Notes under the pieces: generated by a model
Database searches by the model: none
What the model was told of the DNA's origin: nothing
The model's input: only the letters and a program-made list of their open reading frames with translations
Assembly: GCF_014698995.1 (NCBI RefSeq)
Contig: NZ_JACWZZ010000002.1
Coordinates: forward strand, 1,219,425 to 1,283,424
DNA: 64,000 nucleotides
Direction of reading: 5' to 3'
Source of the DNA: Hymenobacter duratus
GTDB lineage: Bacteria > Bacteroidota > Bacteroidia > Cytophagales > Hymenobacteraceae
Part shown: piece after piece, positions 7,876 through 15,625 of the stretch
How the letters are laid out: each line of letters begins with the position of its first letter
Position numbering within the stretch: position 1 is the stretch's first letter
Translations under genes and position numbers: made by a program

Positions 7876-8452
7876 GGCGGTATTGGCTTTTGAGCAAATG
7901 CCCTGGCACAATGTAGGCGACCAGCACGGCCGCCGCAACCAGCAGCAATTGCGCATCAAATGATACGCGGAAGGCTACCGTGGCCAAAATCCAGCAGGCA
8001 GCCCCGCCCCAGATGAGCGGCCGGAAACGTAGCGCCCCACCCGTAGCGAAGGTTCCCAGCCCGTAGAGCGCAATAATGAGCGGATAGGCCTTGCCCCAGC
8101 CATATGCGGCGCCAACCCCAATCAGCATCACCATCAGCACGCCAAAGCCGCCCCACAGGTACACCATGAAATCGGCCTGGGCGGTGCGCACCCGCTCCCG
8201 CCTGACACGCCGGGCGCCGTTTACGAATGCCGCCACTGAGCCCAGGCCCATCAGCACGGGCCAGGCCAGCCAGGGTTTATCGTAGCCGGAGTGCAGCAGG
8301 CCATAGTGCCCCAACGCCGCTATCAGGACCAGCCAGCCCCAGAGCAGCAAGTCGAAGGAATGGTCGCTCAGGTCCTGCTTGGCGGCCTGAATCATCTCCT
8401 GAATCAGGCGCAGGCTTTCGGGTGCCGACAAGGGTTTTTCGGAAGTTTCCAT
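7859..8452 (-). CDS. Polytopic membrane protein of unknown function
   Basis: 197 residues with about six hydrophobic segments in pairs (around 36-55, 62-80, 97-117, 122-138, 145-160, 165-185). The soluble N-terminal helix SLRLIQEMIQAAKQDLSDHSF is seen in many small Bacteroidota membrane proteins that neighbour winged-helix regulators. Middle gene of a three-gene operon: a small membrane protein gene is 12 nt upstream and the regulator overlaps its 3' end. The set may sense a membrane or envelope signal and feed it to the regulator; that is inference. No enzymatic motif is present. Confidence 0.8.
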   Translation of the reverse strand: METSEKPLSAPESLRLIQEMIQAAKQDLSDHSFDLLLWGWLVLIAALGHYGLLHSGYDKPWLAWPVLMGLGSVAAFVNGARRVRRERVRTAQADFMVYLWGGFGVLMVMLIGVGAAYGWGKAYPLIIALYGLGTFATGGALRFRPLIWGGAACWILATVAFRVSFDAQLLLVAAAVLVAYIVPGHLLKSQYRRGRAV

Positions 8453-8464
8453 GAGTGGAAGCGG

Positions 8465-8779
8465 TTAGAAAAGCTGAAAAAACGGATTGAAGCCGGCTGG
8501 CCGGGCCGGGGCTTTTAGCGGCTGCGCCGGCCGGAGTGCTGCCGCCGGCGGTGGCCCGGTGGCCCGGCCGCTCTGCGGGAGCCAGCCCGGCAGCGCCGCC
8601 CCGAGCAGCACCAGGCCCAGCAGTACGCCGGCAGCCAGCCAGGCTTCCAGCACCCCCGCTCCATAGCTCAGCAGCACCACGCTGGCCAGCGCAAGCGCCC
8701 GGCCCGATGCGGCGGCAAACCGGTGCAGGGCGCCGGCAGTGCCAGACGGCAGAAATGTGACAGTAGACCGGGCTTCCAT
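8465..8779 (-). CDS. Small membrane protein, first gene of regulator operon
   Basis: 104 residues. One or two hydrophobic segments (around 27-45 and 47-66) are followed by a Pro/Ala-rich cytoplasmic or periplasmic tail (GRATGPPPAAALRPAQPLKAPARP). Not recognised. The start ATG at 8779 lies about 40 nt downstream of a well-formed promoter containing a palindromic operator. The 12-nt spacing to the next gene makes co-transcription near certain. GC content is very high, so the exact frame rests mainly on its position and the good start; moderate confidence that it is translated. Confidence 0.65.
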   Translation of the reverse strand: MEARSTVTFLPSGTAGALHRFAAASGRALALASVVLLSYGAGVLEAWLAAGVLLGLVLLGAALPGWLPQSGRATGPPPAAALRPAQPLKAPARPAGFNPFFQLF

Positions 8780-8818
8780 AGCAGTAGTTGAAGAAGAGGA
8801 ATAACTGATTCAACGTTA

Positions 8819-8848
8819 CAAATATAAACCAGTTTATATTATAAACAA
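8819..8848 (-). promoter_or_regulatory. Promoter with palindromic operator for the three-gene operon
   Basis: Minus strand: -33 TTG (8848-8846), 19-nt spacer, -7 box TATATTTG (8826-8819). The palindrome AATATAAAC (8821-8829), CA, GTTTATATT (8832-8840) covers most of the spacer and overlaps the -7 box. Binding there would exclude RNA polymerase. The winged-helix protein encoded at the end of the operon is the natural candidate ligand (inference). Confidence 0.7.
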
Positions 8849-9117
8849 CATTACAACACAAACTTTTTATTCTGTACCTACCTCCGTCGGCCCTTCGGGC
8901 ATTTTCGCCTTTCTGATTTTACCTATCTTTGAAGGCTTGGCTGCGCCTGTGGCCGGGCTGTTCTTTCCTCCACTCTTCCCACTTTCTTTTCGGGCAGATT
9001 GACCAGACTGGCCAGCAGCGCACTTATTCCGGGGTGCTGCAGCCCTGTACCAGAAAGCCGTTGGTACAGCTGCATCAATTTTCCCGCAAAGGCCTCCCAC
9101 CTTCAACCCAAACCGGC

Positions 9118-10404
9118 ATGAGTACCAAGCTGCGTCTCACTATTCTGAGCTTTCTACAGTTTTTTATCTGGGGCTCGTGGCTGATAACCATTGGGGCATA
9201 CTGGTTTCAGACCAAGCAGTGGTCGGGCGCGCAGTTCGGGGCCATCTTCTCCACCATGGGCATTGCCTCCATCTTTATGCCCTCGCTCATGGGCATCGTG
9301 GCCGATAAGTGGGTGAATGCCGAGAAGCTTTACGGTGTGCTGCACATCCTGGGCGGCGTGGTGCTTTGCACCATTCCCATGGTTACGGACCCCGGCATGT
9401 TCTTCTGGGTGATTCTGCTGAACATGATTTTCTACATGCCCACGCTGGCGCTTTCCATTGCCGTATCGTACTCGGTGCTCAAGCGTGAGGGGCTGGATGT
9501 GGTGAAAGACTATCCGCCCATCCGGGTGTGGGGCACCATTGGCTTTATCGTGGCCATGTGGACGGTGAGCTTGCTGGGCTTTGAGAAGTCGGCCAGCCAG
9601 TTCTACGTGGCGGCCGGCGCGGCTATTCTGCTGGGCTTCTACTCGTTTACGCTGCCTAAGTGCCCGCCGCCCTCCAAAGACACGCCCAGCCGCTCCCTGG
9701 TAGATGCGCTGGGCCTGAAGTCGTTTGCGTTGCTGCGCGACACCAAGATGCTCACCTTCTTCCTGTTCGCGCTGCTACTGGGTGCGGCCCTGCAACTCAC
9801 GAATGCCTACGGCGACACCTTCCTGCACGATTTCGACAAGGTACCGGCCTACCAGGATACGCTGGCCGTGAAGTATCCGGCCATCATCATGTCCATCTCG
9901 CAGATTTCTGAGACGCTGTTTATCCTGGCCATCCCGTTCTTCCTGCGTCGTTTTGGCATCAAACAGGTTATGTTTTTCAGCATGATAGCCTGGGTATTGC
10001 GCTTTGGGCTGCTGGCGTACGGCAACCCCGGCCCGGGCCTCTGGATGGTTATTCTCTCGTGCATTGTGTATGGCATGGCCTTCGACTTCTTCAATATTTC
10101 GGGCTCGCTGTTCGTCGAAACCCAGACCACGTCTTCCATTCGGGCCAGTGCGCAGGGCCTGTTCATGATGATGACCAATGGCTTTGGCGCGGTGCTGGGC
10201 AGCTCGGTCAGCGGCGTTGTTATCGAGAAGTATTTCACCGCTGCTGATGGTGTTACCAAGGACTGGCAGGGCATCTGGCTGTCTTTCGCCGGCTACGCGC
10301 TGGTTATTGCGGTGCTGTTCATCATCCTGTTCAAGCACAAGCATACTGCTCAGGAAGTACCCGAAACCGCCGAAGAGCCTCTTCTGACCGTCGAACAGGC
10401 GTAG
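9118..10404 (+). CDS. Nucleoside permease, major facilitator superfamily (NupG-like)
   Basis: 428 residues from the ATG at 9118, followed at once by the first membrane helix; an in-frame start at 8929 would add an implausible basic leader. E. coli NupG has 418 residues. About twelve transmembrane helices are apparent. Family features include FLQFFIWGSW in helix 1 and GAQFGAIFSTMGIAS in helix 2, plus a central cytoplasmic loop rich in Pro/Lys (KCPPPSKDTPSR). It is expected to import nucleosides by proton symport. It stands alone; a box TATCTTTG at 8924-8931 could be a promoter element but would leave a leader of about 180 nt. Substrate specificity within the family is not determinable. Confidence 0.9.
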   Translation: MSTKLRLTILSFLQFFIWGSWLITIGAYWFQTKQWSGAQFGAIFSTMGIASIFMPSLMGIVADKWVNAEKLYGVLHILGGVVLCTIPMVTDPGMFFWVILLNMIFYMPTLALSIAVSYSVLKREGLDVVKDYPPIRVWGTIGFIVAMWTVSLLGFEKSASQFYVAAGAAILLGFYSFTLPKCPPPSKDTPSRSLVDALGLKSFALLRDTKMLTFFLFALLLGAALQLTNAYGDTFLHDFDKVPAYQDTLAVKYPAIIMSISQISETLFILAIPFFLRRFGIKQVMFFSMIAWVLRFGLLAYGNPGPGLWMVILSCIVYGMAFDFFNISGSLFVETQTTSSIRASAQGLFMMMTNGFGAVLGSSVSGVVIEKYFTAADGVTKDWQGIWLSFAGYALVIAVLFIILFKHKHTAQEVPETAEEPLLTVEQA

Positions 10405-10505
10405 GCCTGCCGTCGCCTACGCAACGCCCTTTCCTGCGCCGCTCGCACCACCATTTAGGCGGAACGGGCGGCGCAGTTCTTTTTCTTCTTTGTCGTTACC
10501 CGTCC

Positions 10506-11612
10506 ATGCCTTCCGAAGTACCCGCTGCCCCGGCCCCCAGCCATGCCGCCGTATTTGATAACGATAACTATTTTTTGCCCTTGGCCTGGTTTCATCAGGC
10601 TTTCGGGGTGTTGCCGCGCAAGCTCATCTTCCAGCTCGCCAGCGCCGATACCCGCGCCGCAGCACTGCAGGACCTGGCCGCTCGCTATGATCTGGAGCAG
10701 GCTACGGTCGCCCACTCCGTATACATCGAGAAAACGGGGCAGGAACCCGAGCTAAACGTGTGGGCGCTGCTGGCCCCGCACCTGCTCCTATTGGTCGGCG
10801 ACCGGGGAACTTACAGCGAGCGGGGCGTTCAGGTATTCTACTCCCCCGCTACTGACGCCACTGAGCTGGCAGACCTGCGTGAGCTGCTAATGGCCTACGT
10901 GGAAACCGGGCAGCAAGAGCGGCAGCGGATTCATGCCTTGCGACTGGCCTACAACGACCTGGAGTTTACCCCGCTCGACATAAAAATTCCGGTGCTGGAC
11001 CTAAGCACTCATTACAACGACGACTTACTACCTGCTCACAACACCATTGTACGGCGCCTGCAGCAGCCCCAGGACAAAGGCATCGTTATTCTGCACGGGC
11101 CACCCGGTACCGGCAAAACCAGCTACATCCGTCACCTCTGCGGCCTCACCGATAAGCCCAAGCTGTTCATATCGCCCAATCTGGCGGCCCGCATTGCCGA
11201 CCCGGAATTTATCAATCTGCTTCACGACAACACCAACTCCATTCTCATCATCGAAGACGCGGAGGCGCTGCTCATCAAGCGCGACGCCGCCGGTGGTGGC
11301 CCCAGTGCCGTCAGCAACCTGCTCAACCTCTCCGACGGGCTGCTAGCCGACTGTTTTCATATTCAGATTGTGTGTACTTTCAACACCGACCTTTCCCGGA
11401 TTGATAGCGCGCTGCTGCGTAAGGGCCGGCTGATTGCCGCCTACCACTTTCAACCGCTGAACGAAGCGAAGTCTGAAGCGTTGGCCAGCAGCCTGGGGCA
11501 CTCTACGCCATTAGGCGCCCCTACTGCCCTGGCTGATATCTATAACCGTGAGGAACCGGAATTTGAGGTAGGCAAAATGGCCAAACCCATCGGCTTTGGC
11601 AGTCGGCAATAA
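10506..11612 (+). CDS. AAA family ATPase
   Basis: 368 residues. The N-terminal 180 residues form an uncharacterised domain ending in IKIPVLDLSTHYNDD. The AAA module has Walker A GPPGTGKTS (residues 198-206), Walker B ILIIEDAE, a sensor-1 Asn in CTFNTDL and an arginine-finger-like LLRKGRL. This arrangement resembles the single-module AAA proteins related to BCS1/FtsH-like remodelers, but no protease domain is present. The C terminus is short and ends KPIGFGSRQ. A soluble remodelling or segregation role is possible; no target is evident. It is followed by a bidirectional hairpin shared with the convergent ndk gene. Confidence 0.85.
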   Translation: MPSEVPAAPAPSHAAVFDNDNYFLPLAWFHQAFGVLPRKLIFQLASADTRAAALQDLAARYDLEQATVAHSVYIEKTGQEPELNVWALLAPHLLLLVGDRGTYSERGVQVFYSPATDATELADLRELLMAYVETGQQERQRIHALRLAYNDLEFTPLDIKIPVLDLSTHYNDDLLPAHNTIVRRLQQPQDKGIVILHGPPGTGKTSYIRHLCGLTDKPKLFISPNLAARIADPEFINLLHDNTNSILIIEDAEALLIKRDAAGGGPSAVSNLLNLSDGLLADCFHIQIVCTFNTDLSRIDSALLRKGRLIAAYHFQPLNEAKSEALASSLGHSTPLGAPTALADIYNREEPEFEVGKMAKPIGFGSRQ

Positions 11613-11661
11613 AGAGCTAAGCATAAAAAAGGCACAAATCAAGCACAAAAACAGTATAAGC

Positions 11662-11696
11662 AAAAAGCCGCCCTGCAGCAAGCAGAGCGGCTTTTT
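11662..11696. terminator. Bidirectional terminator between AAA ATPase gene and ndk
   Basis: Stem AAAAAGCCGC (11662-11671) with GCGGCTTTTT (11687-11696), with T-runs on both strands, between convergent genes. Confidence 0.85.
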
Positions 11697-11720
11697 GTGC
11701 AATAAAGGCAGCTGTTACGA

Positions 11721-12140
11721 CTAGAACTGCTCGTCGGCGCCGAAGAAGAAGTTTCCTTCGATCTGGGCGTTTTCGTCGGAGTCGGAGCCATGCACAGCGT
11801 TGGCTTCGATGCTCTTGGCGTACTTTTTCCGGATGGTGCCCTCAGCGGCCTGGACCGGGTTGGTAGCGCCAATCAGGGTGCGGAAATCAGCCACTGCGTT
11901 GTCCTTCTCCAGGATAGCCGCCACGATGGGACCCGAAGACATGTACTTCACCAGGTCGCCGTAGAACGGACGCTCGGCGTGTACTTCGTAGAATTTGCCG
12001 GCGCGCTCAGCCGTCAGGAGCACTTTTTTCAGCGAAACGATGCGGAAGCCACCTTCCTCAATCATGCTCAGGATACCACCGATGTGGTTTTCCTGGGTGG
12101 CGTCGGGCTTAATCATGGTAAACGTGCGGTTCGTAGCCAT
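11721..12140 (-). CDS. ndk: Nucleoside diphosphate kinase
   Basis: 139 residues from the ATG at 12140 ([14 protein letters not shown]), the normal size. It transfers the gamma phosphate of ATP to NDPs through a phosphohistidine. The catalytic His is in NAVHGSDS near residue 117, and the nucleotide-binding KPDAT and RPFY motifs are intact. A longer frame upstream to 12284 is a shadow. Promoter: -7 box TACTTTTG on the minus strand at 12207-12200, about 60 nt upstream. Transcription ends in the 11662-11696 hairpin. Divergent from the DHH phosphoesterase gene. Confidence 0.96.
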   Translation of the reverse strand: MATNRTFTMIKPDATQENHIGGILSMIEEGGFRIVSLKKVLLTAERAGKFYEVHAERPFYGDLVKYMSSGPIVAAILEKDNAVADFRTLIGATNPVQAAEGTIRKKYAKSIEANAVHGSDSDENAQIEGNFFFGADEQF

Positions 12141-12199
12141 TGTACTTATGGTTAGGGGTTGAAATAAACGGTTGGTGCAAAGCCGGAAGTTTGCGGGCG

Positions 12200-12207
12200 C
12201 AAAAGTA
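12200..12207 (-). promoter_or_regulatory. ndk -7 box
   Basis: TACTTTTG (minus strand) matches TAnnTTTG. A TTTTG run at 12234-12230 lies 22 nt further upstream as a possible -33 element. Confidence 0.45.
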
Positions 12208-12417
12208 GCCGTATTATTTGGGGTCCGCACAAAAGGCTTGGCGGAAACGCTGACAAACTGCTGCCCGCCGCTACTCCTCGCCACCTCATTTCTGACATTC
12301 CAGCCAATCTCCGCACTAAAGCGAAACCCGTTTTGTTGGAACCCAGAATATTTACGACTTTTGCCGCCTTTGTACGCGGCCTAAACCACCGAAATTCAGT
12401 CACCTACCCCGTAGGAA

Positions 12418-13461
12418 ATGTCCACAATATCTGAGTTGCAGGAGTTGCTGTCGCAGCCCCGGCAGGTTTTCATCACTACCCACCACAAACCCGACGCCGA
12501 TGCCCTGGGCTCGTCGCTGGGCCTGGCGGGCTACCTTCGCAAGAAGGGACATTCCGTGACGGTTGTTACGCCTTCCGACTACCCCGATTTCCTGGCCTGG
12601 ATGCCCGGCAACGAGGAAGTGGTGGTGTATGAGCGACGCGAGAACGATGCCCAGGTGCGCGATATTATTAATTCGGCCGAGGTGCTGTTCTGTCTGGATT
12701 TTTCCTGCCTGAACCGCATCAACGAAATGGGCGAGTACATCCGGCAGGCGCCCGGCACCAAGGTCCTCATCGACCACCACCAGGAGCCGGAAGCCTTTGC
12801 CGACCTCGACTATTCCAACTCCAAGGCGGCCGCTACGGCCGAGTTGGTGTTTGAGGTCATCCGGGACCTGGGCGACCAGGAGCTGATTGACCGCGGCATC
12901 GGGGAGTGTCTGTATGCCGGCATCATGACCGATACGGGCTCGTTCCGGCACCCCAGCACCTCGCGCAACGTGCACCTCATCATTGCGGAGCTGCTCAATG
13001 CCGGCATCAACCTGAGCGACGTGCACCGCCGCATCTACGACTCGCACTCTGAAATGCGCCTGCGCTTTCTGGGCTTTGTGCTAAAGGACAAGCTGACGGT
13101 GCTGCGCGAATACAACACGGCCTACATTGCCATTACACAGGACGAGTTGCGCCAATACGACTCTAAAACAGGTGATACTGAAGGACTTGTAAACTTTGCG
13201 CTCAGCATCGAGGGCATCGTTTTTGCCGCCGTGCTCATCGACCGGGGCCAGGCCATCAAGATTTCCTTCCGCTCCGTCGGCGACTTCTCGGTGAGCAGCT
13301 TCTCGCGCGACCATTTCCAGGGCGGCGGCCACCACAACGCGGCCGGCGGCATCAGCTACGACAAGCTGGAGCCTACCGTGCAACGTTTTCTGAGTTTGCT
13401 GCCTCAATACCAGAGCCAACTGGTGACGGCCCCGCTGGCAGTTGCGCCGCCTTCGGCGTAA
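12418..13461 (+). CDS. nrnA: DHH/DHHA1 phosphoesterase (NrnA-like)
   Basis: 347 residues. The N-terminal DHH domain has TTHHKPDADALGSSLG and the eponymous LIDHHQEPE; the C-terminal DHHA1 domain has GGGHHNAAGG. Proteins of this size and motif order degrade nanoRNA (2-5 nt oligonucleotides) and/or dephosphorylate 3'-phosphoadenosine 5'-phosphate using Mn2+. Which activity dominates here is not visible. Cytosolic. Located 40 nt upstream of the first of four FKBP genes on the same strand. In many Bacteroidota this gene precedes an FKBP gene, so linkage with envelope folding genes is probably ancestral rather than functional. Confidence 0.9.
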   Translation: MSTISELQELLSQPRQVFITTHHKPDADALGSSLGLAGYLRKKGHSVTVVTPSDYPDFLAWMPGNEEVVVYERRENDAQVRDIINSAEVLFCLDFSCLNRINEMGEYIRQAPGTKVLIDHHQEPEAFADLDYSNSKAAATAELVFEVIRDLGDQELIDRGIGECLYAGIMTDTGSFRHPSTSRNVHLIIAELLNAGINLSDVHRRIYDSHSEMRLRFLGFVLKDKLTVLREYNTAYIAITQDELRQYDSKTGDTEGLVNFALSIEGIVFAAVLIDRGQAIKISFRSVGDFSVSSFSRDHFQGGGHHNAAGGISYDKLEPTVQRFLSLLPQYQSQLVTAPLAVAPPSA

Positions 13462-13500
13462 CTTGCCCGAAATTTCCTTTTTTCACCCCTTCTCTGCTTC

Positions 13501-14454
13501 ATGCATTTGCATCGCAACATTCTGAGCCTGGCCCTGGCGGCCGGCGTACTGGGCCTGGCCTCCTGCAACAAGGGCGGCGACTTCGCGAAGACGAAAACCG
13601 GCATCGAATACAAAATCTACAAGAACGACGGCGGCACCAAATACTCGCCGCGCGAAGTAAGCGCCGACGGCGACGCGACCTACAAAGACCGTCTGGGCAA
13701 AATCATGGCCCTGGACGTGGAGTACCGCACGGCCAAAGACTCGGTGCTGTTCAACTCGCGCAAGCAGCAGGGCATTCCGATGCGCATTGAGTTGCAGGAA
13801 CTGAAAGTTAAAGGCGGCCTGGAAGAAGCCCTGTCGCTGCTGCAGCCCGGCGACTCCGGCGTGTTCCGCTTCAACGTGGATACCATCTTCGCCAAGTCGT
13901 TTAAGCAGCCCGTGCCGCCGTTCATGAAGAAAGCCGGCAACACCATGACCATGTTCGTGAAGGCGCAGAAGCTGCAGACCCGCGACGAGGCCATGGCCGA
14001 CCAGCAGAAAATGATGATGGAGCAGCAGCAGAAGATGGCCGCTCATGCCGAAGATCAGCTGAAGAAGGACGATGTGATTCTGCAGGAGTACGTGAAGAAA
14101 AACAACCTCACCATGCAGAAAGACGCTTCCGGCGTGTACTACATGGTGACCAAGCCCGGCACCGGCCCCAAACCGAAAGCCGGCCAGACGGTTTCAGTAC
14201 TTTACAAAGGCTCACTGCTGGATGGCAAAGTGTTCGACTCGTCGGAGAAAATGGGCAACAAGCCGATTGACTTCCCGATTGGCGTAGGCCAGGTGATTCC
14301 GGGCTGGGACAAAGCTATTCCGCTGCTGGCCAAAGGCAGCAAGGCTACGCTGCTGATTCCGTCGTCGCTGGCCTATGGGCAGCGTGGCGCTGGTGCCGAC
14401 ATTCCTGCCGACGCGCCCCTGCGCTTCGACGTGGAGCTGGTGGACGTGAAGTAG
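13501..14454 (+). CDS. FKBP-type peptidyl-prolyl isomerase lipoprotein, two-domain
   Basis: 317 residues. Lipoprotein signal with lipobox LASC (Cys22). An N-terminal FKBP-like region (about 35-155) lacks the canonical active-site set. A charged Gln/Lys/Met-rich linker, probably helical (about 160-190), leads to a complete C-terminal FKBP domain with VLYKG, FDSS, VIPGWD and LAYGQRGAG motifs. It catalyses cis-trans isomerisation of prolyl bonds in periplasmic or outer-membrane proteins. First of four consecutive FKBP genes and closest in design to the fourth (15626-16588). It ends 9 nt before a strong hairpin, so it may be transcribed separately from the next three. Confidence 0.9.
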   Translation: MHLHRNILSLALAAGVLGLASCNKGGDFAKTKTGIEYKIYKNDGGTKYSPREVSADGDATYKDRLGKIMALDVEYRTAKDSVLFNSRKQQGIPMRIELQELKVKGGLEEALSLLQPGDSGVFRFNVDTIFAKSFKQPVPPFMKKAGNTMTMFVKAQKLQTRDEAMADQQKMMMEQQQKMAAHAEDQLKKDDVILQEYVKKNNLTMQKDASGVYYMVTKPGTGPKPKAGQTVSVLYKGSLLDGKVFDSSEKMGNKPIDFPIGVGQVIPGWDKAIPLLAKGSKATLLIPSSLAYGQRGAGADIPADAPLRFDVELVDVK

Positions 14455-14463
14455 AAACAATAG

Positions 14464-14490
14464 CCGCGGCCGGTTCGGCCGCGGTTTTTT
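14464..14490 (+). terminator. Rho-independent terminator
   Basis: Nine-bp GC stem CCGCGGCCG (14464-14472) with CGGCCGCGG (14476-14484), then TTTTTT. A textbook terminator after the first FKBP gene. Confidence 0.88.
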
Positions 14491-14512
14491 ACCCTTTTAG
14501 TTGCTTACGCTT

Positions 14513-15088
14513 ATGAAAACCGGATTCAAACGCTCGGTATTGGTGCGGGTGGCGGTGGCTCTGCTGGCCGTAGCAGCCCCAGCCCTCTCAGGTTGCGGCA
14601 AAACCGATTACGCCAAGCAGCAGGAACAGCATCAGAATGAATACAAAGTCATTGACGATGGCCTGATCCAAGCGTATCTGACGCGCCACAACATCACGGC
14701 GTCGGGGTACACGCGCACTGAGTCGGGGCTGTATCTGGTGAAAATCAGCGACGGACCGGCTACTGGAGAGAATATCAAAGGCGGGCAGCAGGCCGACGTG
14801 AAGTACGTGGGCCGCTATCTGCGTGACCCCGCGACCAGCAACAACTACAACGAGAACATCATTTTTGATAACTCGACCGACCGGCGCGTGCCCTGCGCTT
14901 GTCTGAGCGTAACTGTAGGTGCCAGCCAGGTTATCAGGGGCTGGGACGAAGCATTGCTGCTCATGAAGAAGGGGGACCGGAAACTGCTACTGATTCCGTC
15001 GTATCTGGCGTATGGCCCAACGGGCAGCGGCACGATTCCACCCGATGAGCCGCTGGCCTTCGATATGGAAGTGCTGGACGTACGGTAA
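14513..15088 (+). CDS. FKBP-type peptidyl-prolyl isomerase lipoprotein
   Basis: 191 residues from the ATG at 14513; the upstream TTG at 14501 is not needed. Lipobox ALSGC puts the acylated Cys at 28. A short N-terminal helix is followed by one FKBP domain with VKYVGRYL, IIFDNS, VIRGWDEAL and LAYGPTGSG. The domain carries an insertion around RVPCACLS that contains two Cys, not seen in the other three copies. Expected to sit on the periplasmic face of a membrane. The next FKBP gene begins 15 nt downstream, so these two are one transcript. Confidence 0.88.
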   Translation: MKTGFKRSVLVRVAVALLAVAAPALSGCGKTDYAKQQEQHQNEYKVIDDGLIQAYLTRHNITASGYTRTESGLYLVKISDGPATGENIKGGQQADVKYVGRYLRDPATSNNYNENIIFDNSTDRRVPCACLSVTVGASQVIRGWDEALLLMKKGDRKLLLIPSYLAYGPTGSGTIPPDEPLAFDMEVLDVR

Positions 15089-15103
15089 ACTAATCGACAC
15101 ACT

Positions 15104-15574
15104 ATGCAGACAATTCGGTGCGTACTGCTGCTGAGTTGCTGGCTGCTTTCGGCGGTAGCGTGGGCCCAGACGGTCCCGGCTACCGCCGATTCGCTTTCCA
15201 GCCCTCCGGCCGGCAGCCTTTCTACTCCCAGCGGTATACGCTACGTGGTGCTGCGGCCCGGCACCGGCCCGCAAGCCGTGGCGGGCGGCCGGGCCGCGGT
15301 GTACTACCGCGGCTTCCTACCCAACGGTAAGCTCTTCGACCAGACCCTGTTCCCGAGCAAGCCGCTACGCGTGCGCGCCGGGCGTGGCGACGTTATCAAG
15401 GGCTGGGACGAGCTACTGCTGCTGCTGCCCGTAGGGAGCCGCGTACAGGCCTGGATTCCGGCCCGGCTGGCGTATGGCGCCAAGGGCGTCCGTAGCCCGG
15501 CCGACGAGGACCGCTACCTGATTCCGCCGGACACCGACCTGCGCTTTGAGATGGAAATCATGCCGCTAAAATAG
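15104..15574 (+). CDS. FKBP-type peptidyl-prolyl isomerase, secreted
   Basis: 156 residues. Signal peptide MQTIRCVLLLSCWLLSAVAWAQ (signal peptidase I type). The mature protein is almost only an FKBP domain, with VYYRGFLPNG, LFDQTLF, VIKGWDELL and LAYGAKGVR. It has a four-residue insertion before the last strands (SPADEDRYLIPP). Soluble periplasmic isomerase by prediction. Third in the FKBP row, 15 nt after the second. Confidence 0.88.
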   Translation: MQTIRCVLLLSCWLLSAVAWAQTVPATADSLSSPPAGSLSTPSGIRYVVLRPGTGPQAVAGGRAAVYYRGFLPNGKLFDQTLFPSKPLRVRAGRGDVIKGWDELLLLLPVGSRVQAWIPARLAYGAKGVRSPADEDRYLIPPDTDLRFEMEIMPLK

Positions 15575-15601
15575 CTGGCTGCCTCACCGGCTGCCCCCTC
15601 C

Positions 15602-15609
15602 TACCTTCG
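15602..15609 (+). promoter_or_regulatory. Putative -7 box before the fourth FKBP gene
   Basis: TACCTTCG, one mismatch to TAnnTTTG, 17 nt before the start at 15626. The same variant is found upstream of aspS and purH in this window. Confidence 0.35.
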
Positions 15610-15625
15610 TTCTTTATCGTTTGCT

